Notes: a model not told the origin generated them from the sequence alone. A DNA stretch of 7,571 nt from Actinomycetota bacterium (GCA_018894445.1 JAHIPJ010000059.1:1-7571); one strand, 5' to 3'; positions 1 to 7,188 are shown, counted from the first letter of the stretch. Translations and numbers: made by a program.

Positions 1-1373
1 AAAAACCTGGAGATGAAGTAATTGGGTCCACCATAAGTTTAACAGGTTTTTTAAAATTTAGAGCAACCAGAGTTGGGAAGGATACATTTCTCAGTCAGAT
101 AATAAGATTGGTAGAGGAAGCACAGGCTTCGAAAGCTCCCATACAGAGACTGGCAGACAAAGTTGCCAGTTATTTTGTGCCTGCGGTTATCTTAATAGCT
201 TTAGTCACTTTTACTGTGTGGCTTATATGGGGACCAAAACCTTCCATAACTTTTGCTCTGGTCAATTTTGTTTCAGTACTTATTATTGCCTGTCCCTGTG
301 CTCTGGGACTTGCCACGCCTACAGCAATAATTGTTGGTACAGGCAGGGGTGCAGAAAATGGAATTTTAATAAAAGATGCCCAAAGCCTTGAACTTGCTCA
401 CAGATTGAATATCATTGTATTTGATAAAACTGGTACATTAACCAGGGGTGAACCGGAAGTAAGTGAGATAATTGTTAAAAAGGGCAGTTTAATAAACACA
501 TCTGAACAGTTGCTATATATAGCGGCAAGTTCAGAACTGTATTCTGAACACCCTCTTGGTAAGGCAATAGTAAAGAAAGCAAAGGATTCTGGTTTGAAAT
601 TAAAAGAGCCGCAAGAATTCATATCCATAGCCGGTAAGGGTATAAGAGCGAAAGTGGGTGACAGAGAGATTCTTAAAGGAAACTTAAAATTGATGATGGA
701 AAATAAGGTTCCGTTGGGCAATCTGGAGGAAGAAGAACAAAAGCTTTCAGAAATGGGACTTACCCCTGTATTTGTCTCAGTTGATAATAAACCTGCAGGT
801 ATTATAGCTTTTGCTGATGCTCTAAAAAACAATGCTAAGGATGTTGTCTTGAGATTAAAAAAATTAGGACTGGAAGTGGCAATGCTTACCGGTGATAATA
901 GAAACACGGCTCTGGCTATTGGCAGGAGAGCAGGGATTGATAAAGTAATTTCGGAAGTATTACCCGGAGAAAAAGCAGAGGAAATTAAGAAACTTCAGAA
1001 AGAGGGGAAAATCGTTGCTATGGTCGGAGATGGTATAAATGATGCACCTGCATTGGCGCAGTCAGATATAGGTATTGCCATTGGAACTGGAACCGATGTT
1101 GCTATGGAATCGAGTCAGATTACATTAATTAAGGGAGACTTATATGGAGTCCTCAAGGCAATAATACTTTCGAGAAATACTGTAAGAATTATAAAGCAGA
1201 ATCTATTCTGGGCATTTTTTTATAATATAATATTGATCCCGGTTGCCGCAGGAGTACTTTATCCGTTTTTTGGAATACTTGTAAGTCCGATATTTGCTGC
1301 AGCAGCTATGGCTTTTAGCAGTATTTCTGTGGTCAGCAATTCATTAAGACTCAGAAGATTATCATTAAAATAG
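1..1373 (+). CDS. copA: Copper-translocating P-type ATPase (P1B-1), 5'-truncated by window edge
   Basis: This inner-membrane pump uses ATP to export Cu(I), with a phospho-aspartate intermediate. The frame is open from base 3 and gives 456 residues; the TTG at 108 is only an internal codon, because residues before it (for example FRATRVGKD) continue the family pattern at the end of the actuator domain. Visible in order: the transmembrane metal site CPC (residues 97-99, in IACPCALGLATPT), phosphorylation motif DKTGTLT (Asp141), the P1B-specific SEHPL (His183), TGDN (296-299), GDGINDAP (from 342), then the YN pair (407-408) and MAFSS (436-440) in the last two helices. CPC plus YN plus MxxSS is the known signature of Cu(I) pumps rather than Zn/Cd pumps. 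Metal-binding N-terminal domains, the first helices and the TGE motif lie outside the window. The coding end looks intact. No copper-responsive site can be judged because the promoter is missing. Confidence 0.95.
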   Translation, partial: KPGDEVIGSTISLTGFLKFRATRVGKDTFLSQIIRLVEEAQASKAPIQRLADKVASYFVPAVILIALVTFTVWLIWGPKPSITFALVNFVSVLIIACPCALGLATPTAIIVGTGRGAENGILIKDAQSLELAHRLNIIVFDKTGTLTRGEPEVSEIIVKKGSLINTSEQLLYIAASSELYSEHPLGKAIVKKAKDSGLKLKEPQEFISIAGKGIRAKVGDREILKGNLKLMMENKVPLGNLEEEEQKLSEMGLTPVFVSVDNKPAGIIAFADALKNNAKDVVLRLKKLGLEVAMLTGDNRNTALAIGRRAGIDKVISEVLPGEKAEEIKKLQKEGKIVAMVGDGINDAPALAQSDIGIAIGTGTDVAMESSQITLIKGDLYGVLKAIILSRNTVRIIKQNLFWAFFYNIILIPVAAGVLYPFFGILVSPIFAAAAMAFSSISVVSNSLRLRRLSLK

Positions 1374-1386
1374 AAAATTGGGATCT

Positions 1387-1515
1387 ATGACAAGTAAAGG
1401 AAAAAAAATTGTAATAATTAGAGCTATTTCTGCGGGCACTTCTACAGCAGCTAAAATTAGAAGAAAAAGTGAGAATGCAGAAATCGTTATATATCTGACA
1501 TTAGAAATTTCTTAG
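1387..1515 (+). pseudogene. Remnant of NADH oxidase / CoA-disulfide reductase-type flavoprotein (N-terminus only)
   Basis: A 42-codon frame begins 13 bases after the copper ATPase stop. Its product starts MTSKGKKIVII and continues SAGTSTAAKIRR and SENAEIVIY. From memory of the family, this follows the FAD-binding N-terminus of NADH oxidases and CoA-disulfide reductases (KIVIIGGVAAG, then AAAKARR, then ENAEIVIYEKG). The dinucleotide-binding glycines are damaged: the place of GGVAAG reads RAISAG. The similarity is clear to about base 1494 and then the frame stops, just inside the 3' end of the opposite-strand permease gene. A normal protein of this family is roughly 440 residues or more, so nearly all of it is gone. 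There is no good ribosome site. Best read as a dead fragment left by a deletion or rearrangement; a genuine 42-residue peptide is possible but unlikely. Confidence 0.65.
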
Positions 1516-2799
1516 CCTGTATGTGGGAACCTTCACAAATTGTAAAACTACAAGTCCACCTATAAGAAAAAACAAAGTGCTTAGCAGAGCTATTCTCTGG
1601 CTTTTGGTAATAAAGGATATTACACCAAATGCAGTAGGGCCTATAATCGCGGATACCTTGCCGCTTATGGAATAAAAGCCGAAAAATTCAGCCTCACTAT
1701 CCCGGGGTATGAGAAAAGTCATAAGACTTCTGCTTGCTATCAGAGTCGATCCCGTAGAGATAGCAGCTAATATCCAGCATATATAAAACACTGCTCTTAT
1801 ATTAATAAAAGCGGTTATCAGAAGTATTATTATAATCCACATAATTAAAGTTATAGTAATGGTTACTTTTGGACCTATCTTATCGGTTAGCCAGCCAAAG
1901 AAAAAAGAGCTTATAATAGTGGGTATATGTCCTAATATAAAAAGCATGGTTATTTCGAGCAGCCCAAAATTTAGAGTATCTTTAGCGTAGATAGCTGCAT
2001 AAAGAGCTAGAACAGAGAAAGCATTACTGAAAAGAAAATATGAAATTAAGAATTTTGTAAGATTCTTAAACTTTTTTATATTCTTTAAAGTATTTGCCAG
2101 TTTTTTAAATCCATACGAAATATAAGAGGTGTTGATTTTTACGGTTTTAATAGCTGGTGAATCCTTGAGCAGTATAAAAGATGGTAGTGAAAATACCAGG
2201 AAGAATATACCGGTAATTAGAAAAGTAATTCTAATATTTGATAAATTTGACGGTTCCAGCCCTTCTCTTACGAAAGGATAGATTAAGATTAAAGATAAAA
2301 AACCTCCCAGATAGCCTACTGAAAAGCCAAAACCGGATATAATTCCGGTATTTTTTTTTGACGATAGCTGGGGTAAAAATGAATTATAAAACATCATTGA
2401 AGTCTGATAAAAAACATTAGAAATAATAAATAAAATTACAGCCAGGGCAACCATTCCTTCTTTTAAGAAATATAAGAGGAAGGTGAAAAAAATACAGGCT
2501 ATAGTAAGAAAAGTCAAAAATTTATTTTTGGATCTTGAGGTATCTGCAATTGCACCGAATACCGGCGCCAGAAAGGATGTGATTATCATAGAAACACCGA
2601 TGGCAATTCCCCATATCAAGTCTCCAAAATTTTGGGAATAAATTTCCGGGGATACTATTATACTGGTAAAATAAACCGGAAAAATTATGGTAATTATTAC
2701 CACCGCAAACGAAGTATTGGCAAGATCATATAGAGCCCATGATATAACTGGAGGCCTGAAAAGTGTCCTAATGTTGTCTTTAAGAGCATTCCTCATCAT
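1501..2799 (-). CDS. MFS permease, UMF1 / Atg22-like family
   Basis: A predicted 432-residue, very hydrophobic inner-membrane protein with about 12 helices, the normal size for the family. The N-terminus has SWALYDLANTSFAVVI followed by FPVYF, the recognisable opening of UMF1-type (Atg22-like) major facilitator permeases. MFS loop motifs appear twice, as GAIADTSRSKNKF between helices 2 and 3 and as GWLTDKIGPKV in the second half, in line with the family's duplicated 6+6 fold. Bacterial substrates of this family are mostly unknown; amino-acid or metabolite efflux would be a guess. Start choice: the frame reaches back to a TTG at 2817, but neither start has a clear Shine-Dalgarno. I prefer the ATG at 2799 (a second ATG follows directly), which also leaves about 30 bases after a candidate promoter. 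It is transcribed alone, convergent with the copper pump and divergent from korA. Confidence 0.88.
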   Translation of the reverse strand: MMRNALKDNIRTLFRPPVISWALYDLANTSFAVVIITIIFPVYFTSIIVSPEIYSQNFGDLIWGIAIGVSMIITSFLAPVFGAIADTSRSKNKFLTFLTIACIFFTFLLYFLKEGMVALAVILFIISNVFYQTSMMFYNSFLPQLSSKKNTGIISGFGFSVGYLGGFLSLILIYPFVREGLEPSNLSNIRITFLITGIFFLVFSLPSFILLKDSPAIKTVKINTSYISYGFKKLANTLKNIKKFKNLTKFLISYFLFSNAFSVLALYAAIYAKDTLNFGLLEITMLFILGHIPTIISSFFFGWLTDKIGPKVTITITLIMWIIIILLITAFINIRAVFYICWILAAISTGSTLIASRSLMTFLIPRDSEAEFFGFYSISGKVSAIIGPTAFGVISFITKSQRIALLSTLFFLIGGLVVLQFVKVPTYRLRNF

Positions 2800-2835
2800 A
2801 TAAATAATTGTTTGCAATATTTAAAATTCAAACTT

Positions 2836-2864
2836 ATTATCCTAAAAAAGTCATAATTTTGCTA
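2836..2864 (-). promoter_or_regulatory. Candidate promoter for the MFS permease
   Basis: On the minus strand TAGCAA (2864-2859) is followed by a 17-base spacer and GATAAT (2841-2836). The -10 matches sigma-70 at five of six bases but the -35 at only three of six. Transcription would begin near 2829, leaving a leader of about 30 bases to the ATG at 2799. The region is AT-rich, so chance matches are likely. Confidence 0.3.
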
Positions 2865-2947
2865 TGAAAATTAAAAAGTGACCTCTGGTATGTTTTTAGA
2901 TAATTAATTTGCAGTAACATGAGCCTGAATAGAGCTTGTATGAATAG

Positions 2948-2976
2948 TTGCAAATAAGTTGCCCGGGTAATATCAT
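2948..2976 (+). promoter_or_regulatory. Candidate sigma-70-type promoter for korAB
   Basis: TTGCAA (2948-2953), a 17-base spacer and TATCAT (2971-2976) give four of six and five of six matches to the sigma-70 consensus at the ideal spacing. The predicted start near 2983 leaves a leader of about 30 bases, holding AGGGA at 3003-3007 five bases before the korA ATG. It sits in the divergent region between the permease and korA, where a promoter is needed. No clear operator palindrome is visible. Confidence 0.5.
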
Positions 2977-3012
2977 TATATTAGGAATTAATTTAAAGAA
3001 TTAGGGAAATCA

Positions 3013-4746
3013 ATGAAGGTCTCAAATTTAACCTGGAAGATTGGCGGGGAAGCTGGTTTTGGAATATTATCCACTGGAAAAATTTTTTCAAAGATCTTTG
3101 CCAAAAAGGGATATTCTGTTATTGATAACAACGAATACCCTTCTCTAATAAGAGGCGGGCATAATACTTATACCATCCGGATAAGCTCTAATGAAATTTT
3201 CTCCACCAATAAGGATATAAATATTTTGGTCGCGTTGAATGAGGAGACTATTAGACTTCATCAGGAAGAAGTAACATATGGAGGATATATTGTTTATGAT
3301 GAAAATGATTGCAATATCGGAGATTTTAAAAAGGCGAGGAAAGATATTAATTATGTTATGGTACCTTTTTCTAAAATAATTTCAGAATTAGGAGCTCCTA
3401 AAGTTATGGTAAATAATGTTTCATTGGGAGCATCAGTTGCTCTAATTAATTATGACCTGGAAATACTTAAAAATGTAATAAAGGATATCTTTGGCAGGAA
3501 AGGGTCTGAAATTGTTAATTTGAATATTAAATCATCTGAATTAGGGTATAAATATATAAAAGAAAAATTAAAAATAAATATTTATGAACTGGAAATAGTA
3601 AAGCCGGTAAGTAAAATGCTGGTAACAGGCAATGATGCGGTTTTTTTAGGAGCGGTGAGATCTGGTTGTAAATTTTATGCCGCTTATCCTATGACTCCTT
3701 CTTCTTCAATACTTCACCTGTTTGCTTCCATAGAAGACGATTATAATATTGTGACCAAACACGCAGAGGATGAAATAGCGGTGATCAATATGGCAATCGG
3801 CGCCTCTTTTGCGGGTGCAAGGGTAATGGTTGCTACATCTGGTGGCGGCTTTTCTCTTATGAATGAAGGGATAAGCAGTGCTGCCATGACTGAAACTCCT
3901 ATTGTTATTGTATTATGCCAGCGGCCTGCTCCTGCTACTGGTCTGCCTACGTGGACAGAACAGGGAGATATGTTATTTGCGGTTCATTCGTCTCATGGCG
4001 AATTTTTAAGGGTAGTAATAGCACCCGGTGATCCTGAAGAATGTTTTTACCTTACGGGTGAGGCATTTAATCTTGCCGACAAATATCAAATTCCGGTAAT
4101 TATAATGCTGGATAAATATTTATCAGAAAGCCATTTTTCGTATGAAAAATTTGATTTTAAAAATATAACAGTGGACAGGGGCAAATTGTTAAGTAAAAGC
4201 AAAGATATAGATGGAGGGTACAGGCGTTATTTTAATACTGACGATGGCATCTCTCCCAGAGTTGTAGCCGGAATAGAAGGTGGAATTCATATAGCTAACA
4301 GTGATGAACACGATGAAGATGGATATTCTGAAGAATGTGCTCACAATAGGAAGATTATGGTAGATAAAAGGTTTAGAAAAATAAAGAAGTTGATTGAAGA
4401 AATTCCTCTTCCCAAAATTTATGGTCCCATAGATGCTGAAATTACTATCTGGAGTTGGGGTTCTTGTAAGGGTCCTATTCTTGAAGCTATGAATATATTG
4501 AATCAGAAGGAAAAAAAAGTAAATTTGATTCACTTTACCTATTTGTATCCGTTTGACAGCGAATCTATTGAGGGAATTATTGGAGAAAGCAATAAAAATG
4601 TAGTAGTAGAGAATAACAAGACGTCACAACTGGCAAAAATTATAATGATGAATACTGGTTACAAGATAAAAAATAAAATATTAAAATATAGTGGAAGGCA
4701 GTTTCTACCTGAGGAAATTATTAGTGGCATTGAAAAAATAGAATAG
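3013..4746 (+). CDS. korA: 2-oxoacid:ferredoxin oxidoreductase, fused gamma-alpha subunit
   Basis: 577 residues. Residues 1 to about 190 form the gamma domain, with GGEAGFG (11-17) and then EYPSLIRGGHNTY. The alpha pyrimidine-binding domain begins near 205 and carries YPMTPSS (225-231), a version of the YPITP motif that contacts the 2-oxoacid and CoA in studied homologues. EDEIAVINMAIGASFAG, TSGGGF, the MTETP stretch and GLPTWTEQGD are all strongly conserved. A C-terminal domain follows, with IWSWGSCKGPILEA from 479. With KorB it performs CoA-dependent oxidative decarboxylation of a 2-oxoacid and reduces ferredoxin, or the reverse, in the cytoplasm. 2-oxoglutarate is the usual annotation, but related two-subunit enzymes are broad, so the substrate is not proven. 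The ATG has AGGGA five bases upstream and a promoter candidate before that. korB follows after 44 bases. There is no fused ferredoxin domain and no gene for a separate delta subunit nearby. The ends look complete. Confidence 0.93.
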   Translation: MKVSNLTWKIGGEAGFGILSTGKIFSKIFAKKGYSVIDNNEYPSLIRGGHNTYTIRISSNEIFSTNKDINILVALNEETIRLHQEEVTYGGYIVYDENDCNIGDFKKARKDINYVMVPFSKIISELGAPKVMVNNVSLGASVALINYDLEILKNVIKDIFGRKGSEIVNLNIKSSELGYKYIKEKLKINIYELEIVKPVSKMLVTGNDAVFLGAVRSGCKFYAAYPMTPSSSILHLFASIEDDYNIVTKHAEDEIAVINMAIGASFAGARVMVATSGGGFSLMNEGISSAAMTETPIVIVLCQRPAPATGLPTWTEQGDMLFAVHSSHGEFLRVVIAPGDPEECFYLTGEAFNLADKYQIPVIIMLDKYLSESHFSYEKFDFKNITVDRGKLLSKSKDIDGGYRRYFNTDDGISPRVVAGIEGGIHIANSDEHDEDGYSEECAHNRKIMVDKRFRKIKKLIEEIPLPKIYGPIDAEITIWSWGSCKGPILEAMNILNQKEKKVNLIHFTYLYPFDSESIEGIIGESNKNVVVENNKTSQLAKIIMMNTGYKIKNKILKYSGRQFLPEEIISGIEKIE

Positions 4747-4790
4747 AAGTTTAAATTATTTATATTAAATGAATATTACTCTGACAATAA

Positions 4791-5693
4791 ATGGTGATGG
4801 ACAAGACTAAAAGCAAATCTTCAAAAGAAAATTATAATTTAAAACCCGGTGATTTCAACACTGGAAGAAAACCCACATGGTGTCCTGGATGTGGAAATTA
4901 CGGGATTTGGAATTCACTTAAGAAAACATTTGTAAAGCTTTATCTGATTCCACATGAAATCCTAATTGTCTATGGCATTGGCTGCTCGGGTAATGGTGCT
5001 AATTTTATAAAAACTTATGCGTTTCATGCTCTGCATGGAAGGGCGCTTCCGGTAGCTACAGGGGCGAAACTTGCAAATCATAAGTTGAATGTAATAATTA
5101 TGGGCGGAGATGGCGATGGAGTCGGTATTGGTGGGAACCACTTTATACATACATGCAGAAGAAATATTAATATGACTTATCTATTGCATAATAATAAAGT
5201 TTACGGACTTACTACTGGCCAGACTGCTCCGACAAGCGATGAAGGTTTTAAAACTAAATCAACACCATCAGGAGTACTGGAGAAACCAATCAACCCGGTT
5301 TTGCTGGCTCTGGCATCCGGAGCAACATATGTTGCAAGAGGTTTTTCAGGAGATACCGGTCATCTTTCAGAAGTAATAAGAAAGGCTATAAAGCATAAAG
5401 GCTTTTCTTTTATAGATATTCTACAGCCGTGTGTGACATTCAACAAACAAAATACATATGACTTTTATAGAGAGAAGATATACAAGCTGGATGAACTTGA
5501 AAGTTATGATAAAAGTGACCTGAATGAAGCAATTAAAAGATCCATGGAAGAGGAAAAAATACCGGTAGGGATTTTTTATCAGGTGGAAAGACCATTATAT
5601 GAGGATGGACTGAAACAAATAGAGAGAAAACCGCTGGTTGATCATATTATAACAGATATAGACATTAACAGACTGCTGAAAAATTATTATTAA
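4791..5693 (+). CDS. korB: 2-oxoacid:ferredoxin oxidoreductase, beta subunit (TPP and 4Fe-4S)
   Basis: 300 residues, the usual length for the small catalytic subunit of two-subunit enzymes. It binds thiamine diphosphate and one 4Fe-4S cluster and passes electrons to ferredoxin. All four expected cluster cysteines are present: Cys31 and Cys34 in WCPGCG, Cys65 in GIGCSGNG and Cys214 in LQPCVTFN. The TPP/Mg site is GGDGDGVGIGGNHF (105-118), ending with the HNNKVYGLTTGQ stretch (133-144). An in-frame TAA lies directly before the ATG at 4791, so the start cannot be further upstream; a second ATG at 4797 is equally possible. Neither has a clear ribosome site, so translation may depend on the upstream korA message. 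It is the obvious partner of korA. The C-terminus is complete, ending in TAA. Confidence 0.94.
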   Translation: MVMDKTKSKSSKENYNLKPGDFNTGRKPTWCPGCGNYGIWNSLKKTFVKLYLIPHEILIVYGIGCSGNGANFIKTYAFHALHGRALPVATGAKLANHKLNVIIMGGDGDGVGIGGNHFIHTCRRNINMTYLLHNNKVYGLTTGQTAPTSDEGFKTKSTPSGVLEKPINPVLLALASGATYVARGFSGDTGHLSEVIRKAIKHKGFSFIDILQPCVTFNKQNTYDFYREKIYKLDELESYDKSDLNEAIKRSMEEEKIPVGIFYQVERPLYEDGLKQIERKPLVDHIITDIDINRLLKNYY

Positions 5694-5729
5694 TGAATTA
5701 CTGCTGCCTTGTTGTACGAGAATTTGTAT

Positions 5730-5952
5730 ATGAACGACACTAACCCGGGAGAATACAAAGAATTTAAAGTAGTTGCTGTATACGGCAGACCTGGAAGGGA
5801 AGGTAATCCGTTCTTTTTTTGATGTATTACATGTTGATTATATATGTGATTTTGTGTTTAATGATGTGGACAAGAAAGGTGACATATTTTAAAATAACAA
5901 AGCTGTGGAGACCTTGTATAAATTCTGTAGGGAAAAAGCTTTTTTAAATTAG
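5730..5952 (+). pseudogene. Decayed NAD(P)H-dependent FMN reductase / flavodoxin-like gene, internally deleted
   Basis: The gap between korB and the thioredoxin gene holds two protein-like stretches. The first, from ATG 5730, gives EFKVVAVYGRPGREGNPFFF and stops at 5820-5822. It fits the phosphate-binding loop start of FMN reductases (KVVAVYGSPRKEGN), except that the loop serine is Arg. After a run of seven T (5814-5820) the next frame reads DVDKKGDIF, a TAA at 5890-5892, then NNKAVETLYKFCREKA up to TAG at 5950-5952. This resembles the family's C-terminal tail (KGDI, NN, then a helix with a KAYELGK-like pattern). The middle, including the rest of the flavin site, is missing: about 70 codons remain of an expected 180-200. 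There is no ribosome site. One frameshift plus one stop plus a large deletion points to a pseudogene. The family call is from remembered motifs. Confidence 0.58.
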
Positions 5953-5953
5953 T

Positions 5954-5959
5954 AAGGAG
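5954..5959 (+). promoter_or_regulatory. Ribosome binding site selecting a CTG start
   Basis: AAGGAG lies six bases before the CTG at 5966, an ideal distance. The first ATG in the same frame, at 5993, is 33 bases from this site and has no Shine-Dalgarno of its own. The site begins two bases after the last stop of the decayed gene upstream. Confidence 0.7.
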
Positions 5960-5965
5960 ACCGGG

Positions 5966-6436
5966 CTGAAAAGAAATTTTCTAATAACTTTAATGGTATT
6001 TATAATTATAAGCTTCTTTATTTTTACAGGCTGTAAGTCGTCTTATGGTGATTTCACACTAATGGATCTGGACGGAAATGAAATATCATTGTCTGATTTT
6101 AATAGAAAAGTTTTAATATTAAATTTCTGGGCGACATGGTGTCCTCCCTGTAGAGAGGAGATTCCCGATTTTGTTGAAGTATATAATGAGTATGAGTCTA
6201 AAGATGTTCAATTTATAGGGGTATCAAATGAGGATATTTCCACTTTAAAAAGTTTTGTTGAGGATTATGACATAAGTTACCCTATTTTAATTGATGATGC
6301 AAATATTATGGGAAAGTGGGGGATAAGTGCAATTCCTACTACTTTCGTGTTTGATAAAAACGGACAGATTATTTTTAAGAATGTCGGCATGATGACCGGA
6401 GAACAACTTAAAAATATTATAGAAGATGAATTGTAA
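5966..6436 (+). CDS. TlpA/ResA-like thioredoxin-fold lipoprotein
   Basis: A membrane-anchored thiol:disulfide oxidoreductase acting outside the cytoplasmic membrane, where it would reduce disulfides in partner proteins. From the CTG at 5966 it has 156 residues. The extra nine residues supply a basic start (KRN) to the hydrophobic stretch FLITLMVFIIISFFIF. A lipobox-like end, FTGC, puts the lipidated cysteine at 23. Starting at the ATG at 5993 would lose that basic region. The thioredoxin domain has NFWATWCPPC with active-site Cys59 and Cys62, a segment IGVSNED, and the cis-proline in AIPTTF (Pro124), all typical of TlpA/ResA. The CPPC motif differs from the CEPC of ResA itself. The stop overlaps the ccdA start by one base (TAATG), so the two are translated together. 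No client such as a cytochrome c is visible in the window. I see no confident promoter in the decayed-gene region before it. Confidence 0.88.
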   Translation: MKRNFLITLMVFIIISFFIFTGCKSSYGDFTLMDLDGNEISLSDFNRKVLILNFWATWCPPCREEIPDFVEVYNEYESKDVQFIGVSNEDISTLKSFVEDYDISYPILIDDANIMGKWGISAIPTTFVFDKNGQIIFKNVGMMTGEQLKNIIEDEL

Positions 6437-7170
6437 TGTTAGAGATTGGTTTATTCTCTGCTTTTATTGCCGGACTGCTGACATTTATTTCTCCCTGTGT
6501 TTTACCTCTTGTTCCGGTTTATATAAGCCTGATGTCCGATAGAGCAATTTATAAAAGCAGCAGCATAAGATTTTCTGAAAGACTCCATCTATTTTTAAAT
6601 AGCATATTCTTTGTATTAGGATTTTCAATAGTCTTTATAATCCTGGGCTCAACTGCTACTGCTATCGGCCGGATGTTGAAAGACTACATTGGCATTATTA
6701 CCAGAATTGGAGGAGTAATACTGATAATCTTTGGACTGCAGTATATGGGTCTTTTCAGGATTTCTTTTTTAAATATTGAAAAAAGGTTTAATATTCCTGC
6801 TAATTTAAAATCCGGTTATTTAGGGTCTTTTATTATAGGAGTAGTTTTTTCATTTGGATGGGTTCCCTGTGTAGGCATGATTTTATCAGCTATTTTACTT
6901 CTGGCCAGCCGGTTGGATACCCTACTTCAGGGGATTGTACTTCTTAGCATATTTTCACTTGGATTGGGTGTACCGTTTATACTTACAGGTATATTTATAA
7001 GTTTCTTTTCCAGTTTTTTTAAAAAAATAAACAAGCATCTTAATGTAGTGTCTATTATTTCAGGAATCTTTCTTATAGCTCTGGGAATTGTTTTTGTAAC
7101 AGATTCAATGGCTTCAGTTATAGGTTTTTTATCCAGGTATTTACCTTTTTTAAATAAAATTAATTTTTAA
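6436..7170 (+). CDS. ccdA: CcdA-type thiol-disulfide membrane electron carrier
   Basis: 244 residues, a normal size for CcdA, the stand-alone version of the DsbD membrane domain. It moves reducing equivalents from cytoplasmic thioredoxin across the membrane to an outside thiol protein, here most likely the lipoprotein encoded immediately before. About six helices can be drawn (near 5-33, 52-78, 85-106, 126-158, 162-192 and 200-222). The redox pair is Cys21 in TFISPCVLPLVP and Cys145 in FGWVPCVG, both in the family's invariant proline-cysteine settings in helices 1 and 4. The ATG lies inside the TAATG overlap and has only a weak purine stretch before it, so coupled translation is likely. The end is complete. 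In other bacteria such a pair serves cytochrome c maturation, sporulation or general disulfide reduction; which applies here is unknown. Confidence 0.92.
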   Translation: MLEIGLFSAFIAGLLTFISPCVLPLVPVYISLMSDRAIYKSSSIRFSERLHLFLNSIFFVLGFSIVFIILGSTATAIGRMLKDYIGIITRIGGVILIIFGLQYMGLFRISFLNIEKRFNIPANLKSGYLGSFIIGVVFSFGWVPCVGMILSAILLLASRLDTLLQGIVLLSIFSLGLGVPFILTGIFISFFSSFFKKINKHLNVVSIISGIFLIALGIVFVTDSMASVIGFLSRYLPFLNKINF

Positions 7171-7188
7171 ATAAATTTTTACTTAAAT

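Noticed and set aside
108..110. TTG at 108 as the start of the copper ATPase
   Set aside because: The same frame is open to the left edge and the upstream residues match the family, so this is an internal leucine codon.
398..907. 169-codon open frame on the minus strand
   Set aside because: It lies wholly inside the copper ATPase, whose phosphorylation and ATP-binding motifs fix the plus strand as coding; its own product shows no family pattern.
1374..1500. Bidirectional terminator between the convergent copper ATPase and MFS genes
   Set aside because: Looked for a GC-rich hairpin with T-tracts and found none; the stretch is explained better by the flavoprotein remnant.
2900..2970. Repeated TGAATAG and TTGCA words plus CCCGGG upstream of korA, as an operator
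   Set aside because: The copies are short, unevenly spaced and expected by chance in this composition; CCCGGG also occurs inside the decayed gene near 5744.
4189..4533. 114-codon open frame on the minus strand
   Set aside because: Antisense shadow of the C-terminal part of korA; no motif and no ribosome site.
4962..5150. 62-codon open frame on the minus strand
   Set aside because: Antisense to the TPP-binding region of korB, which is clearly coding on the plus strand.
7171..7188. Terminator after ccdA
   Set aside because: The sequence is almost all A and T, and the only inverted repeats (such as AAATTT copies) have no GC stem.
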